Assembly (NCBI GenBank): GCA_002394235.1
Contig: DGTF01000069.1
Coordinates: forward strand, 1-26,206
Direction: 5' to 3'
DNA: 26,206 nt
Source of the DNA: Eubacterium sp. UBA4343
GTDB taxonomy: Bacteria; Bacillota; Clostridia; Lachnospirales; Lachnospiraceae
The translations under genes and the position numbers were made by a program. The notes below the pieces were generated by a model, which worked only from the letters and a program-made list of their open reading frames with translations, was not told the DNA's origin and made no database searches. Positions 17,897 to 26,126 of this stretch are shown here, piece after piece (positions within the stretch are counted from its first letter, which is position 1; the number at the start of each line of letters is the position of its first letter).

Positions 17897-18409
17897 ATGG
17901 ATCAGAGAAACAAATCGAAAAGAGCAGCATATCTTGGCCTTATGACCGCACTTGCCATTCTCTGCGGATACATCGAAAGCCTTATTCCCTTCAGCTTCGG
18001 AATACCCGGCATCAAGCTCGGGCTCTGCAACGTGGTCATCCTGATCGTGCTTTTGCTGTTCGGCTGGAGGGAAGCCGTGCTCGTATCCGCTGCCAGAGTC
18101 GTGGTGATCGGTTTTCTCTTCGGTAATCTGTTCAGTATCGCGTACAGCATGGGCGGAGCCATGCTCAGCATTCTCGTCATGGTTCTGCTCATCCGCACTG
18201 GAAAATTTCACGAAACCGGCATCAGCGCAGCCGGCGGAGCCGCTCACAACATCGGCCAGATTCTGGTCGCATATCTTGTCACCCCCGATCTTCCCCTTCT
18301 CTGGTATCTCCCGATTCTGATGATTGCCGGCCTCATTACCGGAATCCTGATAGGCATTGCGGTCTGGGCGGTTCTCCTGAGAATTCCGTCTTTTCCAAAG
18401 CAAATCTAA
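17897..18409 (+). CDS. Gx transporter family protein / heptaprenyl diphosphate synthase component I-like (EetB-like)
   Basis: This 170-residue membrane protein has about five helices and the family stretches LIPFSFGIPGIKLGLCNVV and GGAAHNIGQILVAYLV. The family is annotated either as component I of heptaprenyl diphosphate synthase or as a Gx transporter; the sequence is an ECF-S-like membrane fold and has no prenyltransferase Asp-rich motif, so an enzyme role is doubtful. No prenyl synthase gene follows here. A longer frame from 17645 overlaps the upstream gene and is rejected. The nearest ribosome binding site (AAAGG) is rather distant, about 11 nt. Confidence 0.85.
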   Translation: MDQRNKSKRAAYLGLMTALAILCGYIESLIPFSFGIPGIKLGLCNVVILIVLLLFGWREAVLVSAARVVVIGFLFGNLFSIAYSMGGAMLSILVMVLLIRTGKFHETGISAAGGAAHNIGQILVAYLVTPDLPLLWYLPILMIAGLITGILIGIAVWAVLLRIPSFPKQI

Positions 18410-18476
18410 GATTCTGCTGTTTTATTTTCCGGACTCGTTTAAAGACGCCGTGTGAAAGGCTCCCGGATGCGCAGAT

Positions 18477-18505
18477 TTGCGCTTGATTATAAGAGAGTGT
18501 ATAAT
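18477..18505 (+). promoter_or_regulatory. Promoter of apbE
   Basis: TTGCGC at 18477-18482 and TATAAT at 18500-18505 are 17 bp apart. The predicted start near 18512 leaves a leader of about 140 nt that can fold into GCCCGC/GCGGGC (18531-18550) and TGGAAC/GTTCCA (18555-18577) stems. The -35 is weak. Confidence 0.55.
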
Positions 18506-18650
18506 AAAGCCCTGAACTTATGAAAAAGCAGCCCGCTGTTTGCGCGGGCCTTCGATGGAACATTTTTATCAGTTCCACGGATACCGGCAACTCGCTGTTC
18601 GCGCGGACTTCCGATTCGGACAGAAGATGAAAGCAACGGAGAAACCGATT

Positions 18651-19772
18651 ATGAGAAAATTTCAGAGCATTCAGTCATATACCGCGCATGCGAAACAACA
18701 TCGGCGGCTATATCCCCGGATCGTCCCCTGTGTCCTCTGCGCTGCGCTCATTCTGGGCAGCTTATCCGCCGGATGTGGCATACCCTTCGGAGCTTCAGCG
18801 GCCCAGGGAACTTCCGCGGATGCGGAGATGGCTGAGGATGCCGGGACATACTTTGACACGGTAATTGACATCCGGGTATACGGGAAACAGGCTGAAAAGC
18901 TGCTGAAGGGCTGCTTTTCCATCTGTGAAGAGATGGAGAATACCCTTTCCGCACAGAAGGAGACCAGTGAGCTGTACAAGCTGAACCACCGCTCTGCCAC
19001 CACCGTTGAGGCCTCGGACGACCTTGCGGAATGCATCCGCAGAGGACTCCAGTACGGTGAGATGTCCGACGGCGCGTTTGACATCACGATCTATCCGGTA
19101 AAAGAGCTGTGGGATTTTGAGGGAGACACCGATGATCCGGAGGTTCCGGACGACGCAGATATCCAGAAGACTCTTAAGTTTGTGGACTATCGAAAGGTTC
19201 ACATCGATGGCAATACGGTAACCTTTGATTCTCCGGATACGAAGATCGACCTCGGCGGAATCGCCAAAGGATACATCTCACTGAAATTAAAGAACTATCT
19301 GAAGAATAACGGCTGTACCTCTGCTCTGATCAATCTGGGCGGCAACGTGAGCGTCCTTGGCGAAAAGCCGGATGGCAGCCCGTTCGTCGTCGGAATCCAG
19401 AAGCCGTTCGCTGACCGGGGAAGTGTTCTGACCACCATTGATGCCACAGATGACAGTGTGATATCCTCCGGCGTGTATGAGAGATATTTCCGGAAGAACG
19501 GCAGGCTCTATCATCACATTCTGGATCCGAAAACCGGGTATCCGGCAGATACCGGCCTGAACCAGGCCACGATCATCGGAACCGATGATGTACTCGGGGA
19601 CGCTCTTTCCACCATCTGCATCCTGCTCGGCCGGGATCGCGCAGAAGAGCTGATCCGCAAAAACAGCCTGGATGTCACCGTACTGTTTACAGATACCGAC
19701 AATCAGATGAGCTGGTATCCGGAGCCGCTCTCTGACGCGTCTGACTCGGCTTCATCCGTCTCATCACCCTGA
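18651..19772 (+). CDS. apbE: FAD:protein FMN transferase, lipoprotein
   Basis: This 373-residue extracytoplasmic enzyme moves FMN from FAD onto threonines of flavoproteins. A signal peptide ends in a lipobox LSAGC, with C42 as the lipidated residue, so it is membrane-tethered. Family motifs in order: YFDTVIDIRVYG, DITIYPVKELW, IDLGGIAKGYISL, INLGGNVSVLGEK and HHILDPKTGYPAD. I choose ATG 18651, 9 nt after GGAG; ATG at 18627 and a TTG frame from 18540 would lengthen the signal peptide without a better ribosome binding site. Likely substrates are RnfD (T166) and RnfG (T188). The C-terminus (DASDSASSVSSP) is a short Ser-rich tail. Confidence 0.95.
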   Translation: MRKFQSIQSYTAHAKQHRRLYPRIVPCVLCAALILGSLSAGCGIPFGASAAQGTSADAEMAEDAGTYFDTVIDIRVYGKQAEKLLKGCFSICEEMENTLSAQKETSELYKLNHRSATTVEASDDLAECIRRGLQYGEMSDGAFDITIYPVKELWDFEGDTDDPEVPDDADIQKTLKFVDYRKVHIDGNTVTFDSPDTKIDLGGIAKGYISLKLKNYLKNNGCTSALINLGGNVSVLGEKPDGSPFVVGIQKPFADRGSVLTTIDATDDSVISSGVYERYFRKNGRLYHHILDPKTGYPADTGLNQATIIGTDDVLGDALSTICILLGRDRAEELIRKNSLDVTVLFTDTDNQMSWYPEPLSDASDSASSVSSP

Positions 19773-19878
19773 CAGACCGATGAATGAAAGGATATCCTCC
19801 GTCATCAGCGGACAGGCTGACGCTCCTGACGCACCCTTTTCCGGTGTCAGCATTTGACAGAAAAGACACTCACTTATT

Positions 19879-19896
19879 CGGCATTTCTTTATGCCG
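19879..19896 (+). repeat. Short perfect hairpin upstream of the SbcD-like gene
   Basis: CGGCAT and ATGCCG flank a 6-nt loop TTCTTT. A TTGACA lies just before it at 19854-19859, but no good -10 box is found 16-18 bp further on, so I do not call a promoter. The hairpin lies 40 nt before the TTG start of the next gene. Confidence 0.4.
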
Positions 19897-19936
19897 GACG
19901 GCTGCGTCCATGGATAATCACAGGAGATGAAAAGTA

Positions 19937-21142
19937 TTGAAGATCATACATTGTGCGGATCTGCATCTTGATTCCAGAATGACCTCTATTTTAAGCGCGT
20001 CAGAGGCGCGGGAGAGAAGAGCGGATCTGTTGAAGACGTTTATGAACATGGTCCGGAGCGCAAGCGAAAGCTCCGTGAAGGCCATCCTGATCAGTGGAGA
20101 TCTGTTTGACTCCGAGCGAATTTCCGCGAACGCGAGAAACACGGTATTCGAGACGATCCTCACGCACCCGGGAATCCTTTTTTTCTATCTCACGGGGAAC
20201 CATGAGCGCGACGGTTTTCTCAACAGGCTTTCGCGCCGGCCGGACAATCTGCTTACGTTCGGACCGGGATGGAAAACCTATACCATCCGTGTGGATCGCG
20301 CCGGAAGGCCCCATGCGGAGCCGGCCGGGGAGGATGATCCTGCCGGGGGAAGAATAACGATCAGCGGGCTGGAACTGAATGAGGCAAATGCGCCGGTCGC
20401 GGCGGCAGGCCTTCGTCTTTCTCCGAAAGATTTCAATATTGTCATGCTGCACGGTCAGGTGGCAGATTATCCCGTTAAGGGCAGACCGGAAATCATTGGC
20501 CTGCATCAGTACGCAAACAGAAATATCGATTATCTGGCTCTTGGGCATGTTCACCGGTATCATCAGGATGTCCTTCCTCCCGGCGGCGCATGGTGCTACC
20601 CCGGCTGCCTTGAGGGAAGAGGTTTCGATGAGTGCGGGGAACACGGCTATGTTCTTCTTGAAATTGAGGACAGGAGCGATTCACGGCAGCAGGAGGTTCC
20701 GGAACCGAACAGCCGCAAACCTTCCGGGAGCGGATTTGTCCTGAATGGAAGCTTTGTGCCGGTGCCCCAGCGTCATTTTCATGAGGAATCCGTAGACATT
20801 ACAGACTGCACCAGCACGCCGGTGATCATCTCGAAGATGGAGCGGCAGCTTGATTTTCCGGCAGGGGATCTGGTGAAGGCAATATTGACCGGAACTCCCG
20901 ATGTGAGCGGTGAGAAAAATCTGGTACAGATTCAGAATTATTTTAACGCCAGATTTTTTGTCTTCCGCCTGGAGGACCAGACCAGACCCGCGGTGGACTA
21001 TAACGCCTATGCGCTCGACGCTTCACTGAAGGGAGAATTCGTGCGGACCGTAGAAGAGGACCCGGACCTCCCGGAGGAGAGAAAGGCAGAAATCATCCGC
21101 TGCGGAATCCTTGCGCTTGCGGGGGAGGATACAGATCTATGA
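19937..21142 (+). CDS. SbcD/Mre11-like DNA repair exonuclease (YhaO-like), TTG start
   Basis: This 401-residue calcineurin-type metallophosphoesterase carries the metal motifs in order: ADLHLDS (D8, H10), SGDLFD (54-55 GD), TGNHE (87-90), MLHGQ and LALGHVHRYHQD. A C-terminal region of about 130 residues likely binds the partner ATPase. The start is TTG at 19937 (KIIHCADLH follows directly); an in-frame stop lies just upstream and no ATG is available, with AGGAG about 10 nt before. It overlaps the next gene by 4 nt (ATGA), so the two make a nuclease-ATPase pair like B. subtilis YhaO/YhaN. Confidence 0.9.
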   Translation: MKIIHCADLHLDSRMTSILSASEARERRADLLKTFMNMVRSASESSVKAILISGDLFDSERISANARNTVFETILTHPGILFFYLTGNHERDGFLNRLSRRPDNLLTFGPGWKTYTIRVDRAGRPHAEPAGEDDPAGGRITISGLELNEANAPVAAAGLRLSPKDFNIVMLHGQVADYPVKGRPEIIGLHQYANRNIDYLALGHVHRYHQDVLPPGGAWCYPGCLEGRGFDECGEHGYVLLEIEDRSDSRQQEVPEPNSRKPSGSGFVLNGSFVPVPQRHFHEESVDITDCTSTPVIISKMERQLDFPAGDLVKAILTGTPDVSGEKNLVQIQNYFNARFFVFRLEDQTRPAVDYNAYALDASLKGEFVRTVEEDPDLPEERKAEIIRCGILALAGEDTDL

Positions 21143-23952
21143 AATTAATCAGCTGCCACATTGAAAACTTCGGCCGCCTCAATAATCTTGACCTTGAATT
21201 TCACGACGGGCTCAATCCGATTCTCCGGGAAAACGGCTGGGGGAAAAGCACTTTTGCGCATTTTCTGCTGGTCATGTTCTATGGATTTGCAAACGAGCGC
21301 AAGAAAAATGACCTGGAGAACGAAAGAAGGCGGTTTGCTCCGTGGCAGAACGGTGTGTACGGAGGAAGCATCACCTTCATCTGGCGCGACCGGAAATACC
21401 GTCTGGAGCGGACCTTCGGTCCGAGGGATGGAAAAGAAGACGCTCTGGCACAGTTCGATGCAGACACAGGCCTTGTCTGCCGCGACTTCTCTGCCGTTCC
21501 CGGCGAGGATATTTTTTCTCTCGACAGGCCATCCTTTGAACGAACGATCTTTATCGGACAGCAGTCTGTCCACACCGATGTCACCGCCGGCATTCATGCG
21601 AAAATCGGAGATCTGACTGGGGAGCAGGCCGATATGAGCATGTACGACGAGGTGCAGAAACGCCTTAAGACAGAGACCGACCGGCTGACTCCCTCCAGAA
21701 AAACGGGTGAAATTCATCAGCTGAAGACTCATCTTGCGGAGCTTTCCGCCACAATTTCCGGAAAAGCCGGAGAAGAAGCCGCTTATCACCAGAATAATCT
21801 CCGGATCGCTTCTCTTCAGGAAGAGAAGCGGGATCTCCTCTCTCAGCTGGAGCAGCTGCAGAATGATCAGCGTGCGCTGAGCCGTGATAAGGATCTGGGC
21901 GCCAGAAGAGAAATCTATGAAAATTTCAGGCGTGAGGAGGCTGCGGCACTGAAGGATCGCGATGACATGCGGAATCAGTTTCCGGATGAGGTTCCGGATC
22001 CCGCGGATGTTGATGAGTGGCTGGAGACTGCCAGTTCGCTGGACCGTGTTACAGCTTCGGATCCAAACGATGATCTTTCCCCGGAGCAGCAGCAGGAATA
22101 TATCCATCTGCGTTCCACCTTCCGGAATGAGGTTCCCGGGGAATCCGCGATTGCCCGTGCGGAGGAGCTGAACCGCAGTCTTCAGATCGCTGTTCATCGC
22201 GCGTCCAGAAGCCGTCTCTCCCCGGAAGAGGAGAAAAAGCGTCAGGAGGACGCGGACTTTTTCTCAAGTTACCTTCCGGAAAGTGATGAGCTCTCGGAGG
22301 CAATCCGGAGCTGGAACCGGAGAAATGCCATTGTGAGCGCGCTGCCGCAGAAAAAAGCAAACGCGCGTCTTCTGAAAAATATGCTGGACCGTGACTCCGG
22401 AGAAGAATCGCCGCGACGGCCTGCCCATTCCTTTGCCGGTATCTTTCTGATTTTCTGCGGCATCGCGATGATTGCTGCGGGATTTTTCATCAGCCGCAGT
22501 CCGTCCGGAGGCTTCGGAATCCCTGTTGTCGCGCTGATGGGCGCCGGAATTCTCAGTCTGCTCATCGGCTCTGGGCTGGAATTTGTAAACGGCAGAGGCG
22601 GGAGATCCAAAAGACGTCCTGCCGGACAGACAGCCACAGATTCCGATGACACTGCCTCTTCTGCTTCCCCATCCGTATCTTCCGGTGTGCAGCACAGTTC
22701 TCTTACGGAATCATCGGAGGAAGAGCTTCGACAGCTTTCCTATGAAATCCGGGCAGATGAAGCAGAAATCGACGAGATCGAACAGACGACCCGGGCTGTT
22801 TTCGACCGAATCGGCATCGATGTGCCGCCTGAAGACACCTATCAGACGCTTTATGACCTTCGCGGAAAGGTGAGAGAGTATCAGGAACTTGAGCGCCGGG
22901 ACGAGAGGTTCCGGTCCGGCGAGGAAAACCGGAACATCAAAGAGATGGAAGATCAGCTGTACCGGTTCCTGACCGCCTTTTATCCCGCTCTCGATGAGGA
23001 CACCGACATGAGCCAGTCGCTTCAGGAACTGAAGTATGATGTCAGGCGATACCGTGAATTCCTCGACCGCAGGGAAAAACAGCGGCTCGCGGACGACCGC
23101 AGAAGCCGGAAGGAAAATGATCTTCGGGAATATCTGCGGAGCATCGGCTATCTGCCGGAACGCGATATGGCGAAGCAGCTCAGTCGCATTCGGGATCAGC
23201 TGAGACGGCTTTCCTCTCTTGAGGAAATCTATCAGAACCGTAAGACAGCGCGCGAGCAGTTCGAGGATCGTCACAACATGGGACAGATTCTGGCGGGAGC
23301 CTCCGGAACAGGCGCAAGCTATACTTCCGGAAGACAGGGACAGACGCTGGAAGCCATTTCTGCCCGTCAGGAGGAAATTCACGAAAGGATCTCAGACCTG
23401 GAATCGAAAATCCAGTCCTGTCAGAGAGATTCCGAACGAATCAACGGCCGGCTCGAGGAAATCGCGGACGCAGAAAATGCACATGACCTCGGCGAACAAA
23501 AGCTGAAAAAGCTTGAGCACCGTTATCAGGTTCTCATGGCAACCCGCCGGTACCTTGAAGAGGCCAGAGCCCGTTTCTCCGCGAAATTCATGGAGCCGGT
23601 CCGTAAAGAATACATGAAATACTATCAGCTTCTTTCACCGGGCGACGGAAAGGAATACACCCTCGATGCGGACCTGAACATCCGGGTACGGGAGGCAGGT
23701 GCCTCGAGGGATGTCGGTTATCTGAGCGAAGGCTATCAGGACCTGATCGGACTCTGCCGAAGAATGGCAATGATCGATATCATGTACAGGAACGAGAAAC
23801 CGTTCCTGCTCTTCGATGATCCCTTTGTCAACCTGGACGACCAGAAACTGACCGGCGCCCGGGATTTTCTGGCAAGGATTGCCGAAAATTATCAGATCAT
23901 CTACCTGACCTGTCAGAATGCCCGGAACTACAGGGAAACTATTCGTCCGTGA
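21139..23952 (+). CDS. SbcC/Rad50-like AAA ATPase with central membrane hairpin (YhaN-like)
   Basis: This 937-residue protein has split ATPase halves. Walker A is ENGWGKST (31-38, K36); a Q-loop reads FIGQQSV. Signature LSEGYQDLIGLCRRMA begins at 862 and Walker B is FLLFDDPFVNLDD with D893/D894. Long coiled coils (about 150-420 and 520-830) join the halves. Between them, residues 433-453 and 463-484 are two hydrophobic helices with a Gly/Pro/Ser loop, where canonical SbcC has a zinc hook; no CxxC hook is present. The same arrangement is known for YhaN-type proteins. It probably acts with the nuclease upstream, near the membrane. Confidence 0.88.
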   Translation: MKLISCHIENFGRLNNLDLEFHDGLNPILRENGWGKSTFAHFLLVMFYGFANERKKNDLENERRRFAPWQNGVYGGSITFIWRDRKYRLERTFGPRDGKEDALAQFDADTGLVCRDFSAVPGEDIFSLDRPSFERTIFIGQQSVHTDVTAGIHAKIGDLTGEQADMSMYDEVQKRLKTETDRLTPSRKTGEIHQLKTHLAELSATISGKAGEEAAYHQNNLRIASLQEEKRDLLSQLEQLQNDQRALSRDKDLGARREIYENFRREEAAALKDRDDMRNQFPDEVPDPADVDEWLETASSLDRVTASDPNDDLSPEQQQEYIHLRSTFRNEVPGESAIARAEELNRSLQIAVHRASRSRLSPEEEKKRQEDADFFSSYLPESDELSEAIRSWNRRNAIVSALPQKKANARLLKNMLDRDSGEESPRRPAHSFAGIFLIFCGIAMIAAGFFISRSPSGGFGIPVVALMGAGILSLLIGSGLEFVNGRGGRSKRRPAGQTATDSDDTASSASPSVSSGVQHSSLTESSEEELRQLSYEIRADEAEIDEIEQTTRAVFDRIGIDVPPEDTYQTLYDLRGKVREYQELERRDERFRSGEENRNIKEMEDQLYRFLTAFYPALDEDTDMSQSLQELKYDVRRYREFLDRREKQRLADDRRSRKENDLREYLRSIGYLPERDMAKQLSRIRDQLRRLSSLEEIYQNRKTAREQFEDRHNMGQILAGASGTGASYTSGRQGQTLEAISARQEEIHERISDLESKIQSCQRDSERINGRLEEIADAENAHDLGEQKLKKLEHRYQVLMATRRYLEEARARFSAKFMEPVRKEYMKYYQLLSPGDGKEYTLDADLNIRVREAGASRDVGYLSEGYQDLIGLCRRMAMIDIMYRNEKPFLLFDDPFVNLDDQKLTGARDFLARIAENYQIIYLTCQNARNYRETIRP

Positions 23953-24022
23953 TCTCTTCCGTCCGAGTCCCGGATCCGTATCAGACAGAGACATACTGAA
24001 ACAACAGATAGAGAGGACACAG

Positions 24023-24793
24023 ATGTTTATTGCAATTGACGCAGGAAATACCAATATTGTCTTCAGCGTAATGGATGAGGAAACGGTCTGCTTCGCCAGC
24101 CAGCTCAGAGCCGACCGCCACAAGACAAGTGATGAGTACGCGGTTTTCTTTCGGGAGCTTCTGCACATCCACAGCATTTCTACCGGCGATGTAGAAGGCG
24201 GAATCATCTCTACCGTCGTCCCGTCCCTCAAGAAAAAGCTGTACGACGCAGTTCTCGCAATTACCGGAAGAAAATGCAGGATTGTCGGACCCGGCCTGAA
24301 AAATGGCCTGAAAATCCGTATTGACAACCCCGCGCAGCTCGGCAGCGACAGGGTCGCAGAGGGCGTCGCTGCCATAAATCTGTATCCGGCTCCGATTGTT
24401 ATTTTTGACATGGGAACGGCGAGCACTTTCTCTGTCATCAGCCGCGACGGCAATTACATCGGAGGCATGATCATGCCGGGCACCCTGATCAGTCTGGATG
24501 CGCTGACCGAAAGAACAAGTCAGCTGCCGCAGATTGATCTGACGGAGCATCCGGAACATCTGATCGGCACAAATACCGTTGACTGCATGAGAAGCGGCAT
24601 CATTTACGGTACCGCAGCGATGCTGGACGGGATCATTGACCGCATTGCAGCGGAACTGGGGGAGAGGCCGTCTGTGATCGCGACCGGAAGCCTCTCCGAG
24701 GCTATCATTCCGTACTGCAGGCAGAAGATCATTCTGGACAAATACCTGCTGCTGAAGGGTCTTCGCATTATCTACCTGAAAAACCGCCGCTGA
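24023..24793 (+). CDS. coaX: Type III pantothenate kinase
   Basis: This 256-residue enzyme phosphorylates pantothenate, the first step of coenzyme A synthesis. MFIAIDAGNTN carries the phosphate motif with D6; LGSDR holds D109, the likely catalytic base; FDMGTAST (D129) is the second phosphate motif, and GGMIMPGT is the adenosine/pantothenate-side glycine motif. Length matches type III enzymes (about 255). The ATG follows GAGAGG by 6 nt; a frame reaching back to 23918 overlaps the upstream gene and is rejected. It starts 70 nt after the ATPase stop. Confidence 0.96.
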   Translation: MFIAIDAGNTNIVFSVMDEETVCFASQLRADRHKTSDEYAVFFRELLHIHSISTGDVEGGIISTVVPSLKKKLYDAVLAITGRKCRIVGPGLKNGLKIRIDNPAQLGSDRVAEGVAAINLYPAPIVIFDMGTASTFSVISRDGNYIGGMIMPGTLISLDALTERTSQLPQIDLTEHPEHLIGTNTVDCMRSGIIYGTAAMLDGIIDRIAAELGERPSVIATGSLSEAIIPYCRQKIILDKYLLLKGLRIIYLKNRR

Positions 24794-24845
24794 GAGCATT
24801 CTCGCATACGATGATCATCTGCGGCAGGCAAAGCCGGCAGCGGCA

Positions 24846-24876
24846 TCACAAGATCATACGCGCGCATTGCCGGACG
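24846..24876 (+). repeat. 31-bp direct repeat, first copy
   Basis: The copy begins TCACAAGATCATACGCGCGC and continues through ATTGCCGGACG. It matches 24905-24935 at 27 of 31 positions, 59 bp apart, within the gap between coaX and the sortase gene. It is followed by a T-run (24889-24894) but has no clear stem of its own. Confidence 0.6.
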
Positions 24877-24904
24877 CCAAGGTCCAGATTTTTTGCAGGT
24901 GATC

Positions 24905-24935
24905 TCACAGGATCAAACGCGCGCGTTGCCGGATG
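24905..24935 (+). repeat. 31-bp direct repeat, second copy
   Basis: TCACAGGATCAAACGCGCGC, then GTTGCCGGATG. Its end forms a small stem (TGCCGG/CCGGCA, 24927-24944) with the following bases. The repeat is 41 bp before the sortase start, so it would fall close to any promoter for that gene. Confidence 0.6.
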
Positions 24936-24975
24936 CAGCCGGCAGTTCGAATAATAAGGATACGGAGAATCAGAA

Positions 24976-25845
24976 ATGGCACAGATACAGCCTGATAAGA
25001 AAAAGAAAAAAATAAGCGACAAGGTGCTGATTTTCGGCATTGTTCTCTGTCTTGCAGTAATGGCATTTTCCCTTTATCAGATCATAAAAACAGCCATGGC
25101 GTACCGTGAGGGAGAGGAAGAATACAACCAGCTGCGGCAATACACCACCGCACAGCAGGATTCCGGCGGAGACGGCGGGGAAAGCGTCTCCGGATCTTCG
25201 GCTCCCACAGTTGCGAAAAGTTTGAGCGCAGTCTCTGTCTCCGGTGACCCGGAAGAGGAAACGCTCAAGGCACCGATCTCTGTCGACTGGAATTCTCTGA
25301 AATCCATTAACCAGGACATTGTCGGCTGGATCTACATCGGTGCGCTCAAACTGAGCTATCCGGTAACGCATTACACAGATAACGATTTCTATCTGCACCG
25401 GACCTTTGAAAAAAATGACAATTTTGCGGGTTCCATCTTTGAAGAGTATCAGAACAGCACGGATTTCAGCGATCCGAATACCATCATCTACGGCCACAAC
25501 ATGAAAAACGGGTCCATGTTTGGAACACTTTCTCATCTGGAGGAAAAATATGCAGAGGACCCCTATATCTGGATGCTGACTCCAAACGGAAATTACTGTT
25601 ACCGCATCTTCAGTATGAAAAAGGCTGCTATCTCGGATGAAACATATACACTTTTCATGGGAACGGATGACACCTTCACGGACTGGTGTAATAAAATGAA
25701 ATCATCATCAGATATCGATACCGGTGAGTTTTCCTTTACAACAGAAAGCAAAATTCTAACCCTTTCCACCTGCACGACAGACAGTGGACATCGTTTTGTT
25801 GTTCAGGCGCAGCGCATTGCGGACACAGATCGCAGCGGATCATAA
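24976..25845 (+). CDS. srtB: Class B sortase
   Basis: This 289-residue membrane-anchored transpeptidase attaches surface proteins to the cell wall. A lysine-rich N-terminus (7-16) and one helix (about 17-38) leave the catalytic domain outside. The catalytic residues are H174 (IIYGHNMKNGSMFG), C266 (LTLSTCTT) and R273 (SGHRFVV). A linker of about 55 residues (45-100), rich in Ser, Gly and Glu, separates membrane and domain. It starts after GGAG with 8 nt spacing. No sorting-signal substrate or pilus gene is next to it, so it may be a housekeeping-type enzyme. Confidence 0.94.
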   Translation: MAQIQPDKKKKKISDKVLIFGIVLCLAVMAFSLYQIIKTAMAYREGEEEYNQLRQYTTAQQDSGGDGGESVSGSSAPTVAKSLSAVSVSGDPEEETLKAPISVDWNSLKSINQDIVGWIYIGALKLSYPVTHYTDNDFYLHRTFEKNDNFAGSIFEEYQNSTDFSDPNTIIYGHNMKNGSMFGTLSHLEEKYAEDPYIWMLTPNGNYCYRIFSMKKAAISDETYTLFMGTDDTFTDWCNKMKSSSDIDTGEFSFTTESKILTLSTCTTDSGHRFVVQAQRIADTDRSGS

Positions 25846-25882
25846 CAGATCACAGAAGGCCATGACACAGGAGGTTTTCGTT

Positions 25883-26068
25883 ATGGAATATAAGGTCGGT
25901 CAGATTGTCAGACTCAGAAAAAAACATCCCTGCGGTTCCGAAGAGTGGGAGATTCTCAGGGTCGGCGCAGATTTCCGGCTGAAATGCCTGGGCTGCGGGC
26001 ATCAGATTATGGTTCCCCGAAAGATGGTAGAGAAAAATACACGCGGTCTCAGAGATCCCGATACATAA
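25883..26068 (+). CDS. DUF951-family small protein
   Basis: This 61-residue protein has the DUF951 pattern: YKVGQIVRLRKKHPCGS near the start, EWEILRVGADFRLKCLGCGH in the middle and MVPRK afterwards. C17, C35 and C38 could bind a metal or nucleic acid, but no function is established for the family. The ATG at 25883 follows AGGAGG by 9 nt; a longer frame from 25784 overlaps the sortase and is rejected. It is 37 nt after the sortase stop. Confidence 0.92.
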   Translation: MEYKVGQIVRLRKKHPCGSEEWEILRVGADFRLKCLGCGHQIMVPRKMVEKNTRGLRDPDT

Positions 26069-26096
26069 GCGCCCCTGCTGTCCGGCACAGGTGGTG

Positions 26097-26126
26097 ATGC
26101 CGTCGGAATTTCAATTCCGGCGTCAT
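26097..26126 (+). repeat. Long hairpin after the DUF951 gene
   Basis: ATGCCGTCGGAATT at 26097-26110 pairs with AATTCCGGCGTCAT at 26113-26126: fourteen positions with one mismatch and one G-U pair, nominal loop of 2 nt. Only TCTG follows, so it is a weak terminator at best. A second small stem (AGCGGA/TCCGCT) follows near 26144-26161. Confidence 0.5.

Noticed and set aside
18520..18630. Small 36-codon frame starting at ATG 18520 in the apbE leader.
   Set aside because: It lies about 8 nt after the predicted transcription start, leaving no room for a ribosome binding site, and the sequence is better explained by leader stems.
19854..19882. TTGACA upstream of the SbcD-like gene as a promoter.
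   Set aside because: No acceptable -10 hexamer at 16-18 bp; the expected place is taken by a hairpin arm (CGGCAT).
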